Below, in pieces: positions 8,528-23,361 of a stretch of DNA of 64,000 nt. The position numbers and the translations under genes are program-made. The stretch's first letter is position 1, and each line of letters opens with the position of its first letter. This DNA comes from Rubrivivax gelatinosus (GTDB lineage: Bacteria > Pseudomonadota > Gammaproteobacteria > Burkholderiales > Burkholderiaceae_C): positions 372,001-436,000 of the forward strand of contig NZ_SLXD01000001.1 in NCBI RefSeq assembly GCF_004340905.1. The letters run 5' to 3'. The notes beneath the pieces were generated by a model. That model made no database searches, was not told where the DNA came from, and was given only the letters and a program-made list of their open reading frames with translations.

Positions 8528-9526
8528 ATGGCTGAAGCTCCGGCCTGGGTGCCCGCGCTGACGCTCCGGCTGCAGCTCCAGGGCCTGGCCACGCTGGGGC
8601 TGGACGCGGCGCATGTGCAGGCCGCGCTGGGGCCGCTGCCCGACGCGCCGGACGCGCTGGTGCCGGCGCAGGCCTATGTGCGCATGTGGCACGCAGCCGA
8701 ACTGCTGCACGGCCCCGGCGTGGCCAGCGCGCTGGCCGGCACGATCGCGTTCGGCGCCTTCGGGGCGCTGGACTACCTGGTCGGCAGCGCCGACACCGTG
8801 GCCGGCGGCTGCGAGTCGGCGCGGCTGCACTTCGCGATGGTGTCCACCGACACCGCGCTGGAGATCGACCCGCTGGACGACGGCGGCCACGCCTTGCGCG
8901 TGCGCGCGCTGGCGCCGATGCCGGTGCAGGCGCTGGAGTTCACGCTGGCGACGCTGTTCCTGCGCCTGCGCCACGTCACCGGCGGCGGCTTCCGGCCGCG
9001 GCTGCTGGGGCTGCCGGTGGCGCGGCCTGCGGGCGACGACGCCGAACGCCTGGCCTTGTTCGGCCAGACACCGGCCTACGGCCACCCCTGCGCCGAGATG
9101 CTGATCGATGCCGCCACCTGGGAGATGCCGACCTGCAGCGCCGACCCGATGCTGCACGCCGCGCTGAAGGACATGGCCGCCCGGCTCGAGCTCGCGCAGC
9201 CGGGCGACTCGTCGCTGCAGCAGGCGCTGCGCGCGCGGCTGCGCGACGCGCTGGCGCAGGGCCACGCCGACGCCGCGCGTCTGGCCGAGCTGCTGGGCGT
9301 GTCCGAACGCACGCTGCAGCGCCGGCTGGCGGGGATCGGCCGCAGCTTCAGCGAGGTGGTGGAGGAGTTCCGCCGCGAAGAGGCAGCGCGGCTGCTGGCC
9401 ACGCCCGGGCTGGCGCTGGTGGAAGTGGCCAGCCGGCTCGGTTATGCCGAGCAGACCTCGTTCACACGCGCCTTCCGGCGCTGGACCGGCGTGACGCCCG
9501 GCCGCTGGCGGGCCGGGCGACGCTGA
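8528..9526 (+). CDS. AraC-family transcriptional regulator
   Basis: Protein of 332 residues with an N-terminal AraC-binding-like ligand domain (about 10-190) and a C-terminal AraC DNA-binding domain (about 245-330). The latter contains LLGVSERTLQRRL, the first recognition helix, and RLGYAEQTSFTRAFRRWTGVTPG, the family signature. Divergent from the Acg-type oxidoreductase/DUF3313 pair, which is its most likely target. The ligand cannot be inferred. Confidence 0.9.
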   Translation: MAEAPAWVPALTLRLQLQGLATLGLDAAHVQAALGPLPDAPDALVPAQAYVRMWHAAELLHGPGVASALAGTIAFGAFGALDYLVGSADTVAGGCESARLHFAMVSTDTALEIDPLDDGGHALRVRALAPMPVQALEFTLATLFLRLRHVTGGGFRPRLLGLPVARPAGDDAERLALFGQTPAYGHPCAEMLIDAATWEMPTCSADPMLHAALKDMAARLELAQPGDSSLQQALRARLRDALAQGHADAARLAELLGVSERTLQRRLAGIGRSFSEVVEEFRREEAARLLATPGLALVEVASRLGYAEQTSFTRAFRRWTGVTPGRWRAGRR

Positions 9527-9553
9527 GGCGCGGGCGGCATCGCCGCCCGCCTC
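9525..9553. terminator. Bidirectional hairpin between convergent genes
   Basis: GAGGCGcGGGCGGC and GCCGCCCGCCTC form a 12-bp stem with one bulged C and a three-base loop. It overlaps the stop codon of the AraC gene and ends four bases before the end of the leftward 5'-nucleotidase gene, so it can serve both. No U-tract is present. Confidence 0.55.
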
Positions 9554-9557
9554 AGGC

Positions 9558-11453
9558 TCAGGGCAGCACCACCCCCGCGGCCGTGGTCACCTGCTGGTGC
9601 GAGTAGTCGGCCCGCGCCGGCCGCGCCACCGTGCCCTGGGCCTTCACGTAGTCGGCGAAGGTCTGGGTGTAGAGCAGGTAGGTGTTCACGTAGGCACCCG
9701 TGGCGTAGACCGTGCCCAGCGTGGCGTAGCCGTCCTGGCCCGCGGCGACGAAGTCATTGGTCACCAGCGTGTAGGTCTTGGCCGGGTCGATCGCCGACCA
9801 GGTGCCGGTGACGCGGTCCTTCACCTGGACCTGGCTGAAGCGGCTGCCCTTGGGCTGGCTCATGTCCAGGTTCCAGCGCAGGCCGGCGGCGTAGGGGTGC
9901 GAGCCGCTGGACTGGCCGTTGTCGAGGTGGTTGGCGACACCGTCCTCCAGCGCCGCGACCATCTGCGCGCCGGTGACGTCGATCTCGACGAGCACGTTGG
10001 TGAAGGGCAGCAGCGTGAAGGCGTCGTTCATCGTCAGCGTGCCGGCCTGGAGCGGCACACGCACGCCGCCGGCGTTCTGCAGCGCGAAGTGAGCGCGCTT
10101 GCTGGCCGCCAGGAAGGCCTCGGAGACGACCTGCGCCGCGTCGCTGCCGCGCGCCTGCAGGTTGGCCTCGGCACCCGTCTCGATGCAGCCGGCGATGCCG
10201 GACGATCGGTTGGTCGACTCGCCCGGGATGCGCACCAGACACAAGGCCTGCGACGCGGTACCGATGGTCTTGGTCTTCTCGGCCGCCACCTGCGTGGTGT
10301 AGGTGGCCAGCAGCGCCGCCGCGTCGGCGTCGGGCGTCGTCACCTTGATGCGCGGCTCGGTCGCCAGGCTGGCGACGATGCTGGCCTTGGTGGCGTCGTC
10401 GACGGCGACGAAGCTGCCGGTACCGTCCTTGCGCGCGAAGCTGTCGCCGATGACCAGCGAGGCGTTGCCGCTGCAGCTGGCCACCGCGCCCTTGTCGTCG
10501 AACTTCACGTTCATCAGCGCGAAGACCTTGGCGTACTCCCAGGCCTGGCCGATGCAGACCTTGGCGCCGTCCTTGTTCGTGACCTGCGTCGGGTAGGCCC
10601 CCGAGCTGGCGACGCCGAAGGCGCTGAAGTCGCCGAGCAGCGTGTGCGAGTCGCCGCCGATGATGACGTCGACGTCGCTCAGCTGGGTGGCCATCGCCTT
10701 GTCGGCGTCGTAGCCCTGGTGCGTGAGCAGCACGATGTGGCGAATGCCCTGGCGCTTGAGCTCGTCGATGTATTTCTGGGCGGTCGTGACTTCGTCGAGG
10801 AACTGCGTCGTCGACAGCGGGCGCGAGGAGTTCACCGTCTTGCCGGCGATGTCGATGCCGACGATGCCGACCTTGACGCCGTCGTAGGTCTTGATCGTGT
10901 AGGGCTGGACGAGCGGGGTGCCCGACGGATTCAGCGGCGTGCCGCTGGCGGGCACGACGTTGGCGCCGAGCACCGGCGTCTGGCAGCTGCCGGCGTGCAG
11001 CATGTCGATGAAGTCGCGCGTCGCCTGGTCGCCGTCGTCGAACTCGTGGTTGCCGAGTTCGAAGGCGTCGAAGCAGACGGTGTTCATCATCTTCGCGTCG
11101 GCCTCGCCCTTGAAGAAGGTGTAGTAGAGCGTGCCGGTGACGGCGTCGCCCGCGTGCAGCTTCAGCAGGTTCTTGGTGCCGGCCTGGGCGTCGAACAAGG
11201 TCGTCAGACGCGAGAAGCCGCCGAGCTCGACCTGCGTGGCCTCGCCGCCGAGCGTCATCTCGAAGGCACTGAAGGGCTCGAGCTGCGAGTGGTGGTCGTT
11301 GACGTGGGCGATGTTGATCTCGATCGCCGGGTAGCTGTCCTCGCCGTCGTCGTCACCGCCGCAGGCGGTGAGCGCGGCCACGGCCAGCGAGGTGATGCCG
11401 AACACGGCGGCGCGCCGCAGGAAGGTCGCACGCAGTCGCGGATTCAAGGACAT
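9558..11453 (-). CDS. 5'-nucleotidase / metallophosphatase lipoprotein
   Basis: Exported enzyme of 631 residues. The signal peptide ends in LTAC (lipobox C near 31) followed by an acidic GGDDDGED linker. The N-terminal metallophosphatase domain shows the dinuclear-metal motifs HVNDHH, GNHEFDDGD and GGDSHT. The C-terminal 5'-nucleotidase domain contains NAGGVR and FTLLPFTN and closes with TNDFVAAGQDGY. It probably releases nucleosides and phosphate from nucleotides outside the inner membrane, as in UshA/NadN-type enzymes. No pathway partner is adjacent. Confidence 0.88.
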   Translation of the reverse strand: MSLNPRLRATFLRRAAVFGITSLAVAALTACGGDDDGEDSYPAIEINIAHVNDHHSQLEPFSAFEMTLGGEATQVELGGFSRLTTLFDAQAGTKNLLKLHAGDAVTGTLYYTFFKGEADAKMMNTVCFDAFELGNHEFDDGDQATRDFIDMLHAGSCQTPVLGANVVPASGTPLNPSGTPLVQPYTIKTYDGVKVGIVGIDIAGKTVNSSRPLSTTQFLDEVTTAQKYIDELKRQGIRHIVLLTHQGYDADKAMATQLSDVDVIIGGDSHTLLGDFSAFGVASSGAYPTQVTNKDGAKVCIGQAWEYAKVFALMNVKFDDKGAVASCSGNASLVIGDSFARKDGTGSFVAVDDATKASIVASLATEPRIKVTTPDADAAALLATYTTQVAAEKTKTIGTASQALCLVRIPGESTNRSSGIAGCIETGAEANLQARGSDAAQVVSEAFLAASKRAHFALQNAGGVRVPLQAGTLTMNDAFTLLPFTNVLVEIDVTGAQMVAALEDGVANHLDNGQSSGSHPYAAGLRWNLDMSQPKGSRFSQVQVKDRVTGTWSAIDPAKTYTLVTNDFVAAGQDGYATLGTVYATGAYVNTYLLYTQTFADYVKAQGTVARPARADYSHQQVTTAAGVVLP

Positions 11454-11543
11454 GAGGGGTCACCGAGGGTCATGGAAGACGGCCGATGATGGGCAGCGCG
11501 GGTGAAACCGCGATGACATCGCCGCCCACCGCACCCGCCACGC

Positions 11544-12131
11544 TCAATAGGGCGGCGCCACCCGCGAGCGCTGCGTGCGCGCCGCCTCCGTCCACCAGGC
11601 CAGGTCGTCGGCGAAACGTGTGAAGGCCTTGCGCAGCGACTCGCCGGGGCCGCCCTGCGGCTGGGCGTCGGCGTCCAGCGTCTGCGCGATCGGCCCGACG
11701 GCCAGCGCGCTGGAGATCACGACCATGCCCATCTCGGACAGGATGGCGTGCCAGGCGGTGCCCGCGCGCACGCCCGAGAAACGCCCGGCCGAGTAGCTGG
11801 CGATCGCCGCCGGGCGCCAGAACCACTCCTCGAGGAAGTGGTCGGTCAGGTTCTTCAGCCCCGGCTGCGGGCCCCAGTTGTATTCGCCGCAGACGAAGAC
11901 GAAGGCGTCGGCGCCGCGGATCTTCTGCGCCAGCGCGTCCATCGCCGCCGGCGCCTGGCCGGCCGGGTATTCCTTGTACATGCGGTCGAGCATCGGCAGG
12001 CCCACCGCCTGGGCGTCGACCAGCTCGGGCGCCGCACCCCGCTCGCGCAGGCCGTCGACGATGAACTGCGCCAGGCGGATGCCGACGCGGTCGGCACGGT
12101 ACGAACCGTAGAAGACGAGGATCTTGTCCAT
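11544..12131 (-). CDS. NAD(P)H-dependent FMN reductase
   Basis: Flavodoxin-fold reductase of 195 residues. The N-terminal FYGSYRADRVG is the phosphate-binding loop, and VCGEYNWGPQPGLKNLTDH is the flavin-contacting PEYN-like block in which the usual P is replaced. It likely reduces FMN or a quinone or azo acceptor in the cytosol. It stands alone, with 90 bp to the following nucleotidase gene and 255 bp to divergent tnaA. Confidence 0.85.
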   Translation of the reverse strand: MDKILVFYGSYRADRVGIRLAQFIVDGLRERGAAPELVDAQAVGLPMLDRMYKEYPAGQAPAAMDALAQKIRGADAFVFVCGEYNWGPQPGLKNLTDHFLEEWFWRPAAIASYSAGRFSGVRAGTAWHAILSEMGMVVISSALAVGPIAQTLDADAQPQGGPGESLRKAFTRFADDLAWWTEAARTQRSRVAPPY

Positions 12132-12313
12132 GGGGGGGCGGCTCCTTGGGGTTGGAAAGGCAGGCTAAGGCCGGGCGGCAAACGCCTGCCGGCGTCAGGG
12201 GCGCCACGCGGCGCGGGCCGGGCTGCACGGTGGACAGCTTGACCGGCCGGCCAAGGCGAGCAAAATCCGCCCCCGCAACCCCTTTGGGCGCTGAGCGCGG
12301 TCCGGCATTTCCG

Positions 12314-12382
12314 GGCAACCGCAGCGCATCGGCCCCATCGCGCAACGGTTGCCGCGGGAGTACGGGGCCGTACTGGAGCCCC
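12314..12382 (+). promoter_or_regulatory. Structured leader of the tryptophanase gene
   Basis: Two dyads lie just before tnaA. Arms GGCAACCG (12314-12321) and CGGTTGCC (12346-12353) form an 8-bp stem. AGTACGG-GG-CCGTACT (12359-12374) is a perfect 16-bp dyad that abuts the Shine-Dalgarno GGAG (12375-12378). GGGGC (12364-12368) could instead pair with GCCCC (12378-12382), burying part of the ribosome-binding site. No tnaC-like leader peptide with a placed tryptophan codon was found. An operator or a translational switch are both possible. Confidence 0.4.
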
Positions 12383-12386
12383 TTGG

Positions 12387-13757
12387 ATGAAAACCATCAT
12401 CGAGCCCTTCCGCATCAAGTCGGTCGAACCGATCCGCCTGAGCACCCGCGAAGAGCGCCAACAACACCTCGCCGCCACCGGCTACAACCTCTTCGGCCTG
12501 CCTTCGGAGGCCGTGCTGATCGACCTGCTGACCGACTCCGGCACCGGCGCGATGTCCTCGCTGCAGTGGGCCGCGGTGATGCGCGGCGACGAGAGCTACG
12601 CCGGCAGCCCCAGCTTCTACCGCTTCGAAGCGGCGGTGAAGCACCTGATGCCGTTCAAGCACGTGATCCCGACGCATCAGGGCCGGGCCGCGGAGGCGAT
12701 CCTGTTCTCGATCTTCGGCGGCGCCGGCCAGCGCATCCCGTCGAACACGCACTTCGACACCACACGCGGCAACATCGAGGCCTCGGGCGCGATCGGCGAC
12801 GATCTCGTCATCGCCGAAGGCCGGGACCCGCGCAGCGAACACCCGTTCAAGGGCAACATGGACCTCGAGCGGCTGGAGGCCTACCTGCAGCGCCACGCGG
12901 CCGAGGTGCCGCTGGTGATGATCACCATCACCAACAACGCCGGCGGCGGCCAGCCGGTGAGCCTGGCCAACATCCGCGCCGTCGCCGAGCTGGCGCACCG
13001 CCACGGCAAGCCCTTCGTCATCGACGGCTGCCGCTTCGCCGAGAACGCCTGGTTCATCAAGTCCCGCGAGCCGGGCCAGGGCGAGCGTTCGATCGAGGAC
13101 ATCGTGCGCGACTGCTTCGCGGTGGCCGACGGCATGACGATGAGCGCCAAGAAGGACGCCTTCGGCAACATCGGCGGCTGGCTGGCGCTCAACGACGACG
13201 AGCTGGCCGAGCAGGCGCGCCAGCACCTGATCCGCACCGAGGGTTTCCCGACCTACGGCGGCCTGGCCGGGCGCGACCTGGACGCGCTGGCGCAAGGCCT
13301 GCGCGAGATCGTCGACGAGGACTACCTGCGCTACCGCATCCGCACCAACGCCTACATCGTCGAGCGCCTGGACGCGATGGGCATCCCGGTCGTCAAGCCG
13401 GCCGGCGGGCACGCGGTGTTCGTCGACGCCCGCGCCTGGTTGTCGCACATCGCGCCGCTGCAGTACCCGGGCCAGGCACTGGCCGTGGCGCTGTACGAGG
13501 TGGGCGGCATCCGCAGCTGCGAGATCGGCACGGTGATGTTCGGCCGCCAGCCCGACGGCAGCGAGAAGCCCGGGGCGATGGACCTGGTGCGCCTGGCCTT
13601 CCCGCGGCGGACCTACACCCAGAGCCACGCCGACTACGTCGTCGAGGTCTTCGAGGAAGTGGCGGCGGCCAAGGACCGGCTGGCGGGCTACCGCATCGTC
13701 AGCGAGCCCAGGCTGATGCGGCACTTCACCTGCCGGTTCGAGAAACTGGCGCCCTGA
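12387..13757 (+). CDS. tnaA: Tryptophanase (tryptophanase / tyrosine phenol-lyase family)
   Basis: PLP-dependent beta-eliminating lyase of 456 residues, expected to cleave L-tryptophan to indole, pyruvate and ammonia. Family blocks are [30 protein letters not shown] and [13 protein letters not shown]; the PLP lysine is in SAKKD (about 256). The N-terminus EPFRIKSVE and parts of the middle look more like tyrosine phenol-lyase. However, the residue matching TPL Arg381 is Ile (CEIG, as in TnaA), FDTT has the TnaA Asp, and LMRHFT keeps the TnaA His where TPL has Phe. I therefore favour tryptophanase. No amino-acid permease is adjacent. Confidence 0.78.
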   Translation: MKTIIEPFRIKSVEPIRLSTREERQQHLAATGYNLFGLPSEAVLIDLLTDSGTGAMSSLQWAAVMRGDESYAGSPSFYRFEAAVKHLMPFKHVIPTHQGRAAEAILFSIFGGAGQRIPSNTHFDTTRGNIEASGAIGDDLVIAEGRDPRSEHPFKGNMDLERLEAYLQRHAAEVPLVMITITNNAGGGQPVSLANIRAVAELAHRHGKPFVIDGCRFAENAWFIKSREPGQGERSIEDIVRDCFAVADGMTMSAKKDAFGNIGGWLALNDDELAEQARQHLIRTEGFPTYGGLAGRDLDALAQGLREIVDEDYLRYRIRTNAYIVERLDAMGIPVVKPAGGHAVFVDARAWLSHIAPLQYPGQALAVALYEVGGIRSCEIGTVMFGRQPDGSEKPGAMDLVRLAFPRRTYTQSHADYVVEVFEEVAAAKDRLAGYRIVSEPRLMRHFTCRFEKLAP

Positions 13758-13764
13758 CGCGGCA

Positions 13765-13804
13765 GGCGTCCCCGCGCGCGCCCGACACGCGGGGACGCCC
13801 CTTC
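13765..13804 (+). terminator. Terminator hairpin after tnaA
   Basis: GGCGTCCCCGCG (13765-13776) and CGCGGGGACGCC (13788-13799) form a perfect 12-bp stem with an 11-base loop, starting seven bases after the tnaA stop codon. Only CCTTCC follows, so the U-tract is weak. Confidence 0.65.
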
Positions 13805-13872
13805 CGGCGAGGGATGCGCGGCGCGTATTCCACACGCCAGGGTCACCGGGTTGCGCCGTACCATCGCCGGCG

Positions 13873-18522
<4,650 letters not shown>

Positions 18523-18569
18523 GCTTCAGGCGACAGGCGCCCCGCTCGCGCAGCAGCGGCGACCAGCTC

Positions 18570-18734
18570 ATGGCGCGGCGCGAAGCCGCGGCCGCCGAAC
18601 GCGAGGGCAGGCCCGTGCGCACTTTGCGCGAAGTGGACTTCCTGCTCGGCGTGCACGACGAGGCCCGCATGGGGGCACTGCGCCTTCGGACGATGAGCTG
18701 GCCGAGCCGGCGCAGGGCATTGGAGGCGCGGTGA
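18570..18734 (+). pseudogene. HipA-family kinase remnant
   Basis: A 54-codon open frame ending at TGA 18732-18734 contains GRPVRTLREVDFLLGVHDEA then RMGALRLR, which I recognise as the N-terminal subdomain block of HipA-type kinases (LLGVxDxxRMGALRF). The preceding DQLMARREAAAAE matches the usual DRWGRxLMxRREA. Nothing resembling the start or the kinase core remains, and the reading frame runs into unrelated sequence after TMSWPSRRRA. It is therefore the debris of a toxin-antitoxin locus, different in subfamily from the intact hipBA in this window. Confidence 0.7.
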
Positions 18735-18752
18735 TGCCGCCCGCCGCCGCGG

Positions 18753-19181
18753 TCAGAACTCGATCACGACCGACGCAGCGCTGCGTTTGGCTTCACCGTG
18801 ATAGACGGCTTCGATGTTGTTGCCGTCCGGGTCCAGGACAAAAGCCGCGTAATAACCAGGATGGTAGGCACGCTCGCCGGGAGCGCCATGGTCCTGGCCG
18901 CCATGGGCGAGTGCGGCCTTGTAGAACTTGTCCACCATCGCCCTGTCCTGCGCCTGGAAGGCCAGGTGATGGCGCCCGGTCAGCACCCCCAGCGCAGCCG
19001 GGCTGTCGACGGCGGTGACGAAGAGCTCGTCGGCCCAGAAGTAGCCTTCGCCCGTGCCGCCCATCGGCACGCCGAGCGACTCGAGGATGGCGGCGTAAAA
19101 GGCTTGACTGGCCGGGAGATCCCGCACCACGAGTTGGATGTGATCGATCAATCGGCCACGATGCAGGGCCTGCGTTTCCAT
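18753..19181 (-). CDS. VOC-family (glyoxalase-fold) protein
   Basis: Small metalloprotein-fold protein of 142 residues. IDHIQLVVRDLPASQAFYAA opens the first beta-alpha-beta-beta-beta unit, and FVLDPDGNNIEAVYH closes the second; H13, H80-like and E positions fit the VOC metal set. The start METQALHRG is preferred over an upstream ATG because the VOC domain begins right after it. Substrate unknown; relatives are often annotated as glyoxalase/bleomycin-resistance/dioxygenase superfamily. Confidence 0.8.
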   Translation of the reverse strand: METQALHRGRLIDHIQLVVRDLPASQAFYAAILESLGVPMGGTGEGYFWADELFVTAVDSPAALGVLTGRHHLAFQAQDRAMVDKFYKAALAHGGQDHGAPGERAYHPGYYAAFVLDPDGNNIEAVYHGEAKRSAASVVIEF

Positions 19182-19325
19182 GGACAGCTCGCGTGATTCA
19201 GTCGACAAAGACTGGTGACGAGCATAGCGCTCGAGGGTGGCTATCCAGCGTCGGCGAAGGCGGCGCTGATGGGGAATGACAGAGCACCACCCACACATCT
19301 TGGAGCCTTTCGCCCATTAGCCCCA

Positions 19326-19547
19326 TCAGCAGTTGAGGGCGGCCTGAGCCGCCTCGATCGCCGCCTCGGTACCCTGCAGATTGATGGTCTTGAGGGTGCC
19401 ATCGGCCTCGCGCTCGACCTTCACCGCGACGCCACCAAAAGGCACCGCCGCTGGGCGTACCTTCTCGGTCAGGTCCTTCTCGACCTCCGCCATGGCTTCA
19501 CGCAGCACGGCGTCCACATCCGGCATCTGGAAGTCGAACCTGATCAC
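19326..19547 (-). CDS. Small protein coupled to the DUF2188 gene, function unknown
   Basis: A 73-residue acidic protein that starts with GTG at 19547. Its GTGA overlaps the TGA (19546-19544) of the preceding DUF2188 frame by four bases, which indicates translational coupling. It has a DVDAVLREAMAEVEKDL amphipathic helix and an alternating strand VAVKVEREADG, and no transmembrane or signal segment. I do not recognise a family. The coupling suggests that the pair worked together before the upstream gene was interrupted. Confidence 0.6.
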   Translation of the reverse strand: MIRFDFQMPDVDAVLREAMAEVEKDLTEKVRPAAVPFGGVAVKVEREADGTLKTINLQGTEAAIEAAQAALNC

Positions 19548-19777
19548 TTGGCGTCCTTCGGCGGGCAGGGATCGTTGCCGTAGGAATCACGGGCCCGGAT
19601 GCGCCCGTCCTGCCCGTGGATCAGCAACTCGCCCTGCCCCTGCCGAGCCATCTACCGTCCGGCCTGGATGGCCTGGGCCTGGGTGTCGAACACCTGCGTC
19701 GCCCGCTGCCCGCCTTCGCGCAGCGTGCCCCAGCCGTTGTCACGCTGGACGACATGAACGTTGTTCCGGTTAGCCAT
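19544..19777 (-). pseudogene. DUF2188 gene split by an in-frame amber codon
   Basis: Read through, the frame gives a 77-residue DUF2188 protein. The first part, MANRNNVHVVQRDNGWGTLREG to QAIQAGR (41 residues), is followed by TAG (19654-19652). The same frame continues at once with MARQGQGELLIHGQDGRI to SYGNDPCPPKDAK (35 residues). DUF2188 proteins normally run from the NGW core through AxxAARxxAR into IHGxDGRIRxxDSYG, so the stop sits where an Arg codon is expected. Translation might restart at the ATG right behind it, giving a C-terminal half-protein. It diverges from the XRE-ImmA gene. Confidence 0.75.
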
Positions 19778-19812
19778 CACGAACCTCCGGTCGGAGAAGT
19801 TGACGCGAGAGA

Positions 19813-19849
19813 GTTTACAAACAACAATCCTCATCATCAATCTGTAAAC
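19813..19849. promoter_or_regulatory. Inverted-repeat operator before the XRE-ImmA gene
   Basis: GTTTACA (19813-19819) and TGTAAAC (19843-19849) are a perfect 7-bp inverted repeat with a 23-bp AT-rich spacer. It ends 20 bp before the XRE-ImmA ATG and lies in the divergent gap to the DUF2188 gene. The left arm is itself part of GTTTACAAAC. Binding by the HTH domain encoded next door is the natural hypothesis. Confidence 0.6.
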
Positions 19850-19869
19850 CAAAGGCCGCGGAGAACACC

Positions 19870-20937
19870 ATGATCGGAAACCGACTCAAGAGAGCGCGAG
19901 AGGCTCTCGGGTTGTCGCTGCGCGAGCTGGAAGCGGCCATCCAGGGACAGGTCTCGGCGCAGGCCATCGGCAAGTACGAACGCGACGAGATGATGCCCAG
20001 CTCCACCATCCTGCTGGCCATGGCCAAGGCCCTGCGCGTCTCGCCCGAGTACCTGCTGAGCGAGCGCGAGATCGAGCTGACGGGCGTGGACTTTCGCAAG
20101 GCGCCGCATGCCGGCGTCAAGGAGGAGCGCGCCGTGCAAGCGTCCGTGCTGGATCAGGTCGAGCGCTACCTGGAACTGGAAGAGCTGCTGCCCGGCGTGG
20201 AGCAGGCCTGGGCTGCACCCGAAGACGAGGCGTTCGACATCGCACGCGTCGAGGATGCGGAACAGGCCGCCGACGCCTTGCGCCGCCTGTGGAAGCTGGG
20301 CATCGACCCGATCCCCTTCATGGCCGAACTGCTGGAAGACAAGGGCGTCAAGGTGATCGCCCTGGACCTGCCGGAGAACGTGTCGGGCTCCAAAGCGTTC
20401 GTGCAGCGGCCCGACCGCCAGGACGTGCCGGTGATCGTGGTGAATCAGGGCCACAACGGCGAGCGGCAGCGGTTCACGCTGGCCCACGAACTGGCGCACC
20501 TGGTGCTGCGCTTCAGCGGCCTCAGCGACGCCGAGCAGGAGAAGGCCGCCGACCGCTTTGCCGGCGCGTTCCTGATGGCCCGTGACATGGTGTTCAGGCT
20601 GCTGGGCCCGCACCGGACGTCGATCTCGATCGGCGAGCTGGCCGAGCTGAAGAAGCTGTTCAAGGTCAGCATCGCGTCACTGGCGGTGCGATGTGCCCAG
20701 CTGGGGATCATCACCAAGGCGGTCTACGGCCGCCTGTGGGCCCAGATCAAGGATCTGGGCTGGAACAGCCAGGCCTCCGGTGAACCGGGCATGCTGATGC
20801 CCGAAGTGCCGCAGCGCATGGAGCGCCTGTGTCTGCGCGCCGTCGCCGAGGGCGCCATCTCGGAGGCACGCGCGGCCGAGCTGCTGCGTATCAGCGTGCG
20901 TGAACTGGACCGCCGGCTGGCGGGGCAGCCTGGCTGA
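19870..20937 (+). CDS. XRE helix-turn-helix / ImmA-IrrE metallopeptidase fusion
   Basis: Protein of 355 residues. An N-terminal XRE HTH (about 4-62; RLKRAREALGLSLRELE, YERDEMMPS) is joined to a zinc-peptidase domain with the HExxH-type motif HELAH (about 206-210) and the downstream EKAADRFAGAFLM that supplies the third ligand. Such fusions (COG2856 type) cleave or displace repressors, or act as antitoxin-like partners. The PIN gene follows after six bases, so the two form an operon that probably works as a toxin-antitoxin-like pair. The C-terminal tail (about 300-355) may be a second HTH. Confidence 0.88.
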   Translation: MIGNRLKRAREALGLSLRELEAAIQGQVSAQAIGKYERDEMMPSSTILLAMAKALRVSPEYLLSEREIELTGVDFRKAPHAGVKEERAVQASVLDQVERYLELEELLPGVEQAWAAPEDEAFDIARVEDAEQAADALRRLWKLGIDPIPFMAELLEDKGVKVIALDLPENVSGSKAFVQRPDRQDVPVIVVNQGHNGERQRFTLAHELAHLVLRFSGLSDAEQEKAADRFAGAFLMARDMVFRLLGPHRTSISIGELAELKKLFKVSIASLAVRCAQLGIITKAVYGRLWAQIKDLGWNSQASGEPGMLMPEVPQRMERLCLRAVAEGAISEARAAELLRISVRELDRRLAGQPG

Positions 20938-20943
20938 CCGGCC

Positions 20944-21438
20944 ATGATCATCCTGGTCTCGGACACATCCGTCCTGATCGACCTGGAGCGGGGTGGGCTC
21001 CTGGAGCCTGCCTTCTCCTGCGACCTGACGATGGTGGTGCCGGACCTTCTGTTTGCACGCGAGCTGGAGGCAGAGAACGGCCCCTTGCTGCGCACGCTCG
21101 GCCTGGGCGTCGTGGCGCTGAACCCCGACGAGGTCGACTTCGCACAGCAGCTTCGCAAGCTGCGCCCCGGTCTCTCGTTGCCGGACTGCTTTGCCCTCAG
21201 CTGCGCCCGACGCCAGGGCCACGCCCTGGTGTCGGGTGACAAGCTTCTGCGGGCCGAGGCCCAGGCGCGCCACTGCGTCGTCTACGGCTTGCTGTGGGTC
21301 CTGGACCAGATGGAAGCATCAGGCAAGGTCGGGGCCGCGACGCTGCATGAAGGGCTCTCGCGCATATGGGCTCACCCGCGCCGGCGGCTGCCGAAAGCCG
21401 AGGTGATGGAGCGACTTCATCGCTGGTCGCCTGGCTGA
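20944..21438 (+). CDS. PIN-domain ribonuclease-like protein
   Basis: PIN-fold protein of 164 residues. Acidic residues typical of the active site are seen in SDTSVLIDLE (D7), in LEAE (about 43), in LPDCFALSCAR (D about 81) and in SGDKLLR (D about 99). Six bases separate it from the XRE-ImmA gene, so it is the probable toxin or effector of that pair. It differs from short VapC toxins by its C-terminal tail (about 125-164). RNA target unknown. Confidence 0.8.
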   Translation: MIILVSDTSVLIDLERGGLLEPAFSCDLTMVVPDLLFARELEAENGPLLRTLGLGVVALNPDEVDFAQQLRKLRPGLSLPDCFALSCARRQGHALVSGDKLLRAEAQARHCVVYGLLWVLDQMEASGKVGAATLHEGLSRIWAHPRRRLPKAEVMERLHRWSPG

Positions 21439-21462
21439 CGGCGGTGCCGCCAGCGCAGCCCC

Positions 21463-23313
<1,851 letters not shown>

Positions 23314-23361
23314 GGGATTCGACCTTTTGAACTTCGGTGGCGGGATGCTAGGCCGGGGCGG

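Noticed and set aside
12132..12386. TnaC-type leader peptide before tryptophanase
   Set aside because: No short ATG/GTG frame with a tryptophan codon and ribosome-binding site was found. The only frame with PYW is open from far upstream and lacks a start nearby.
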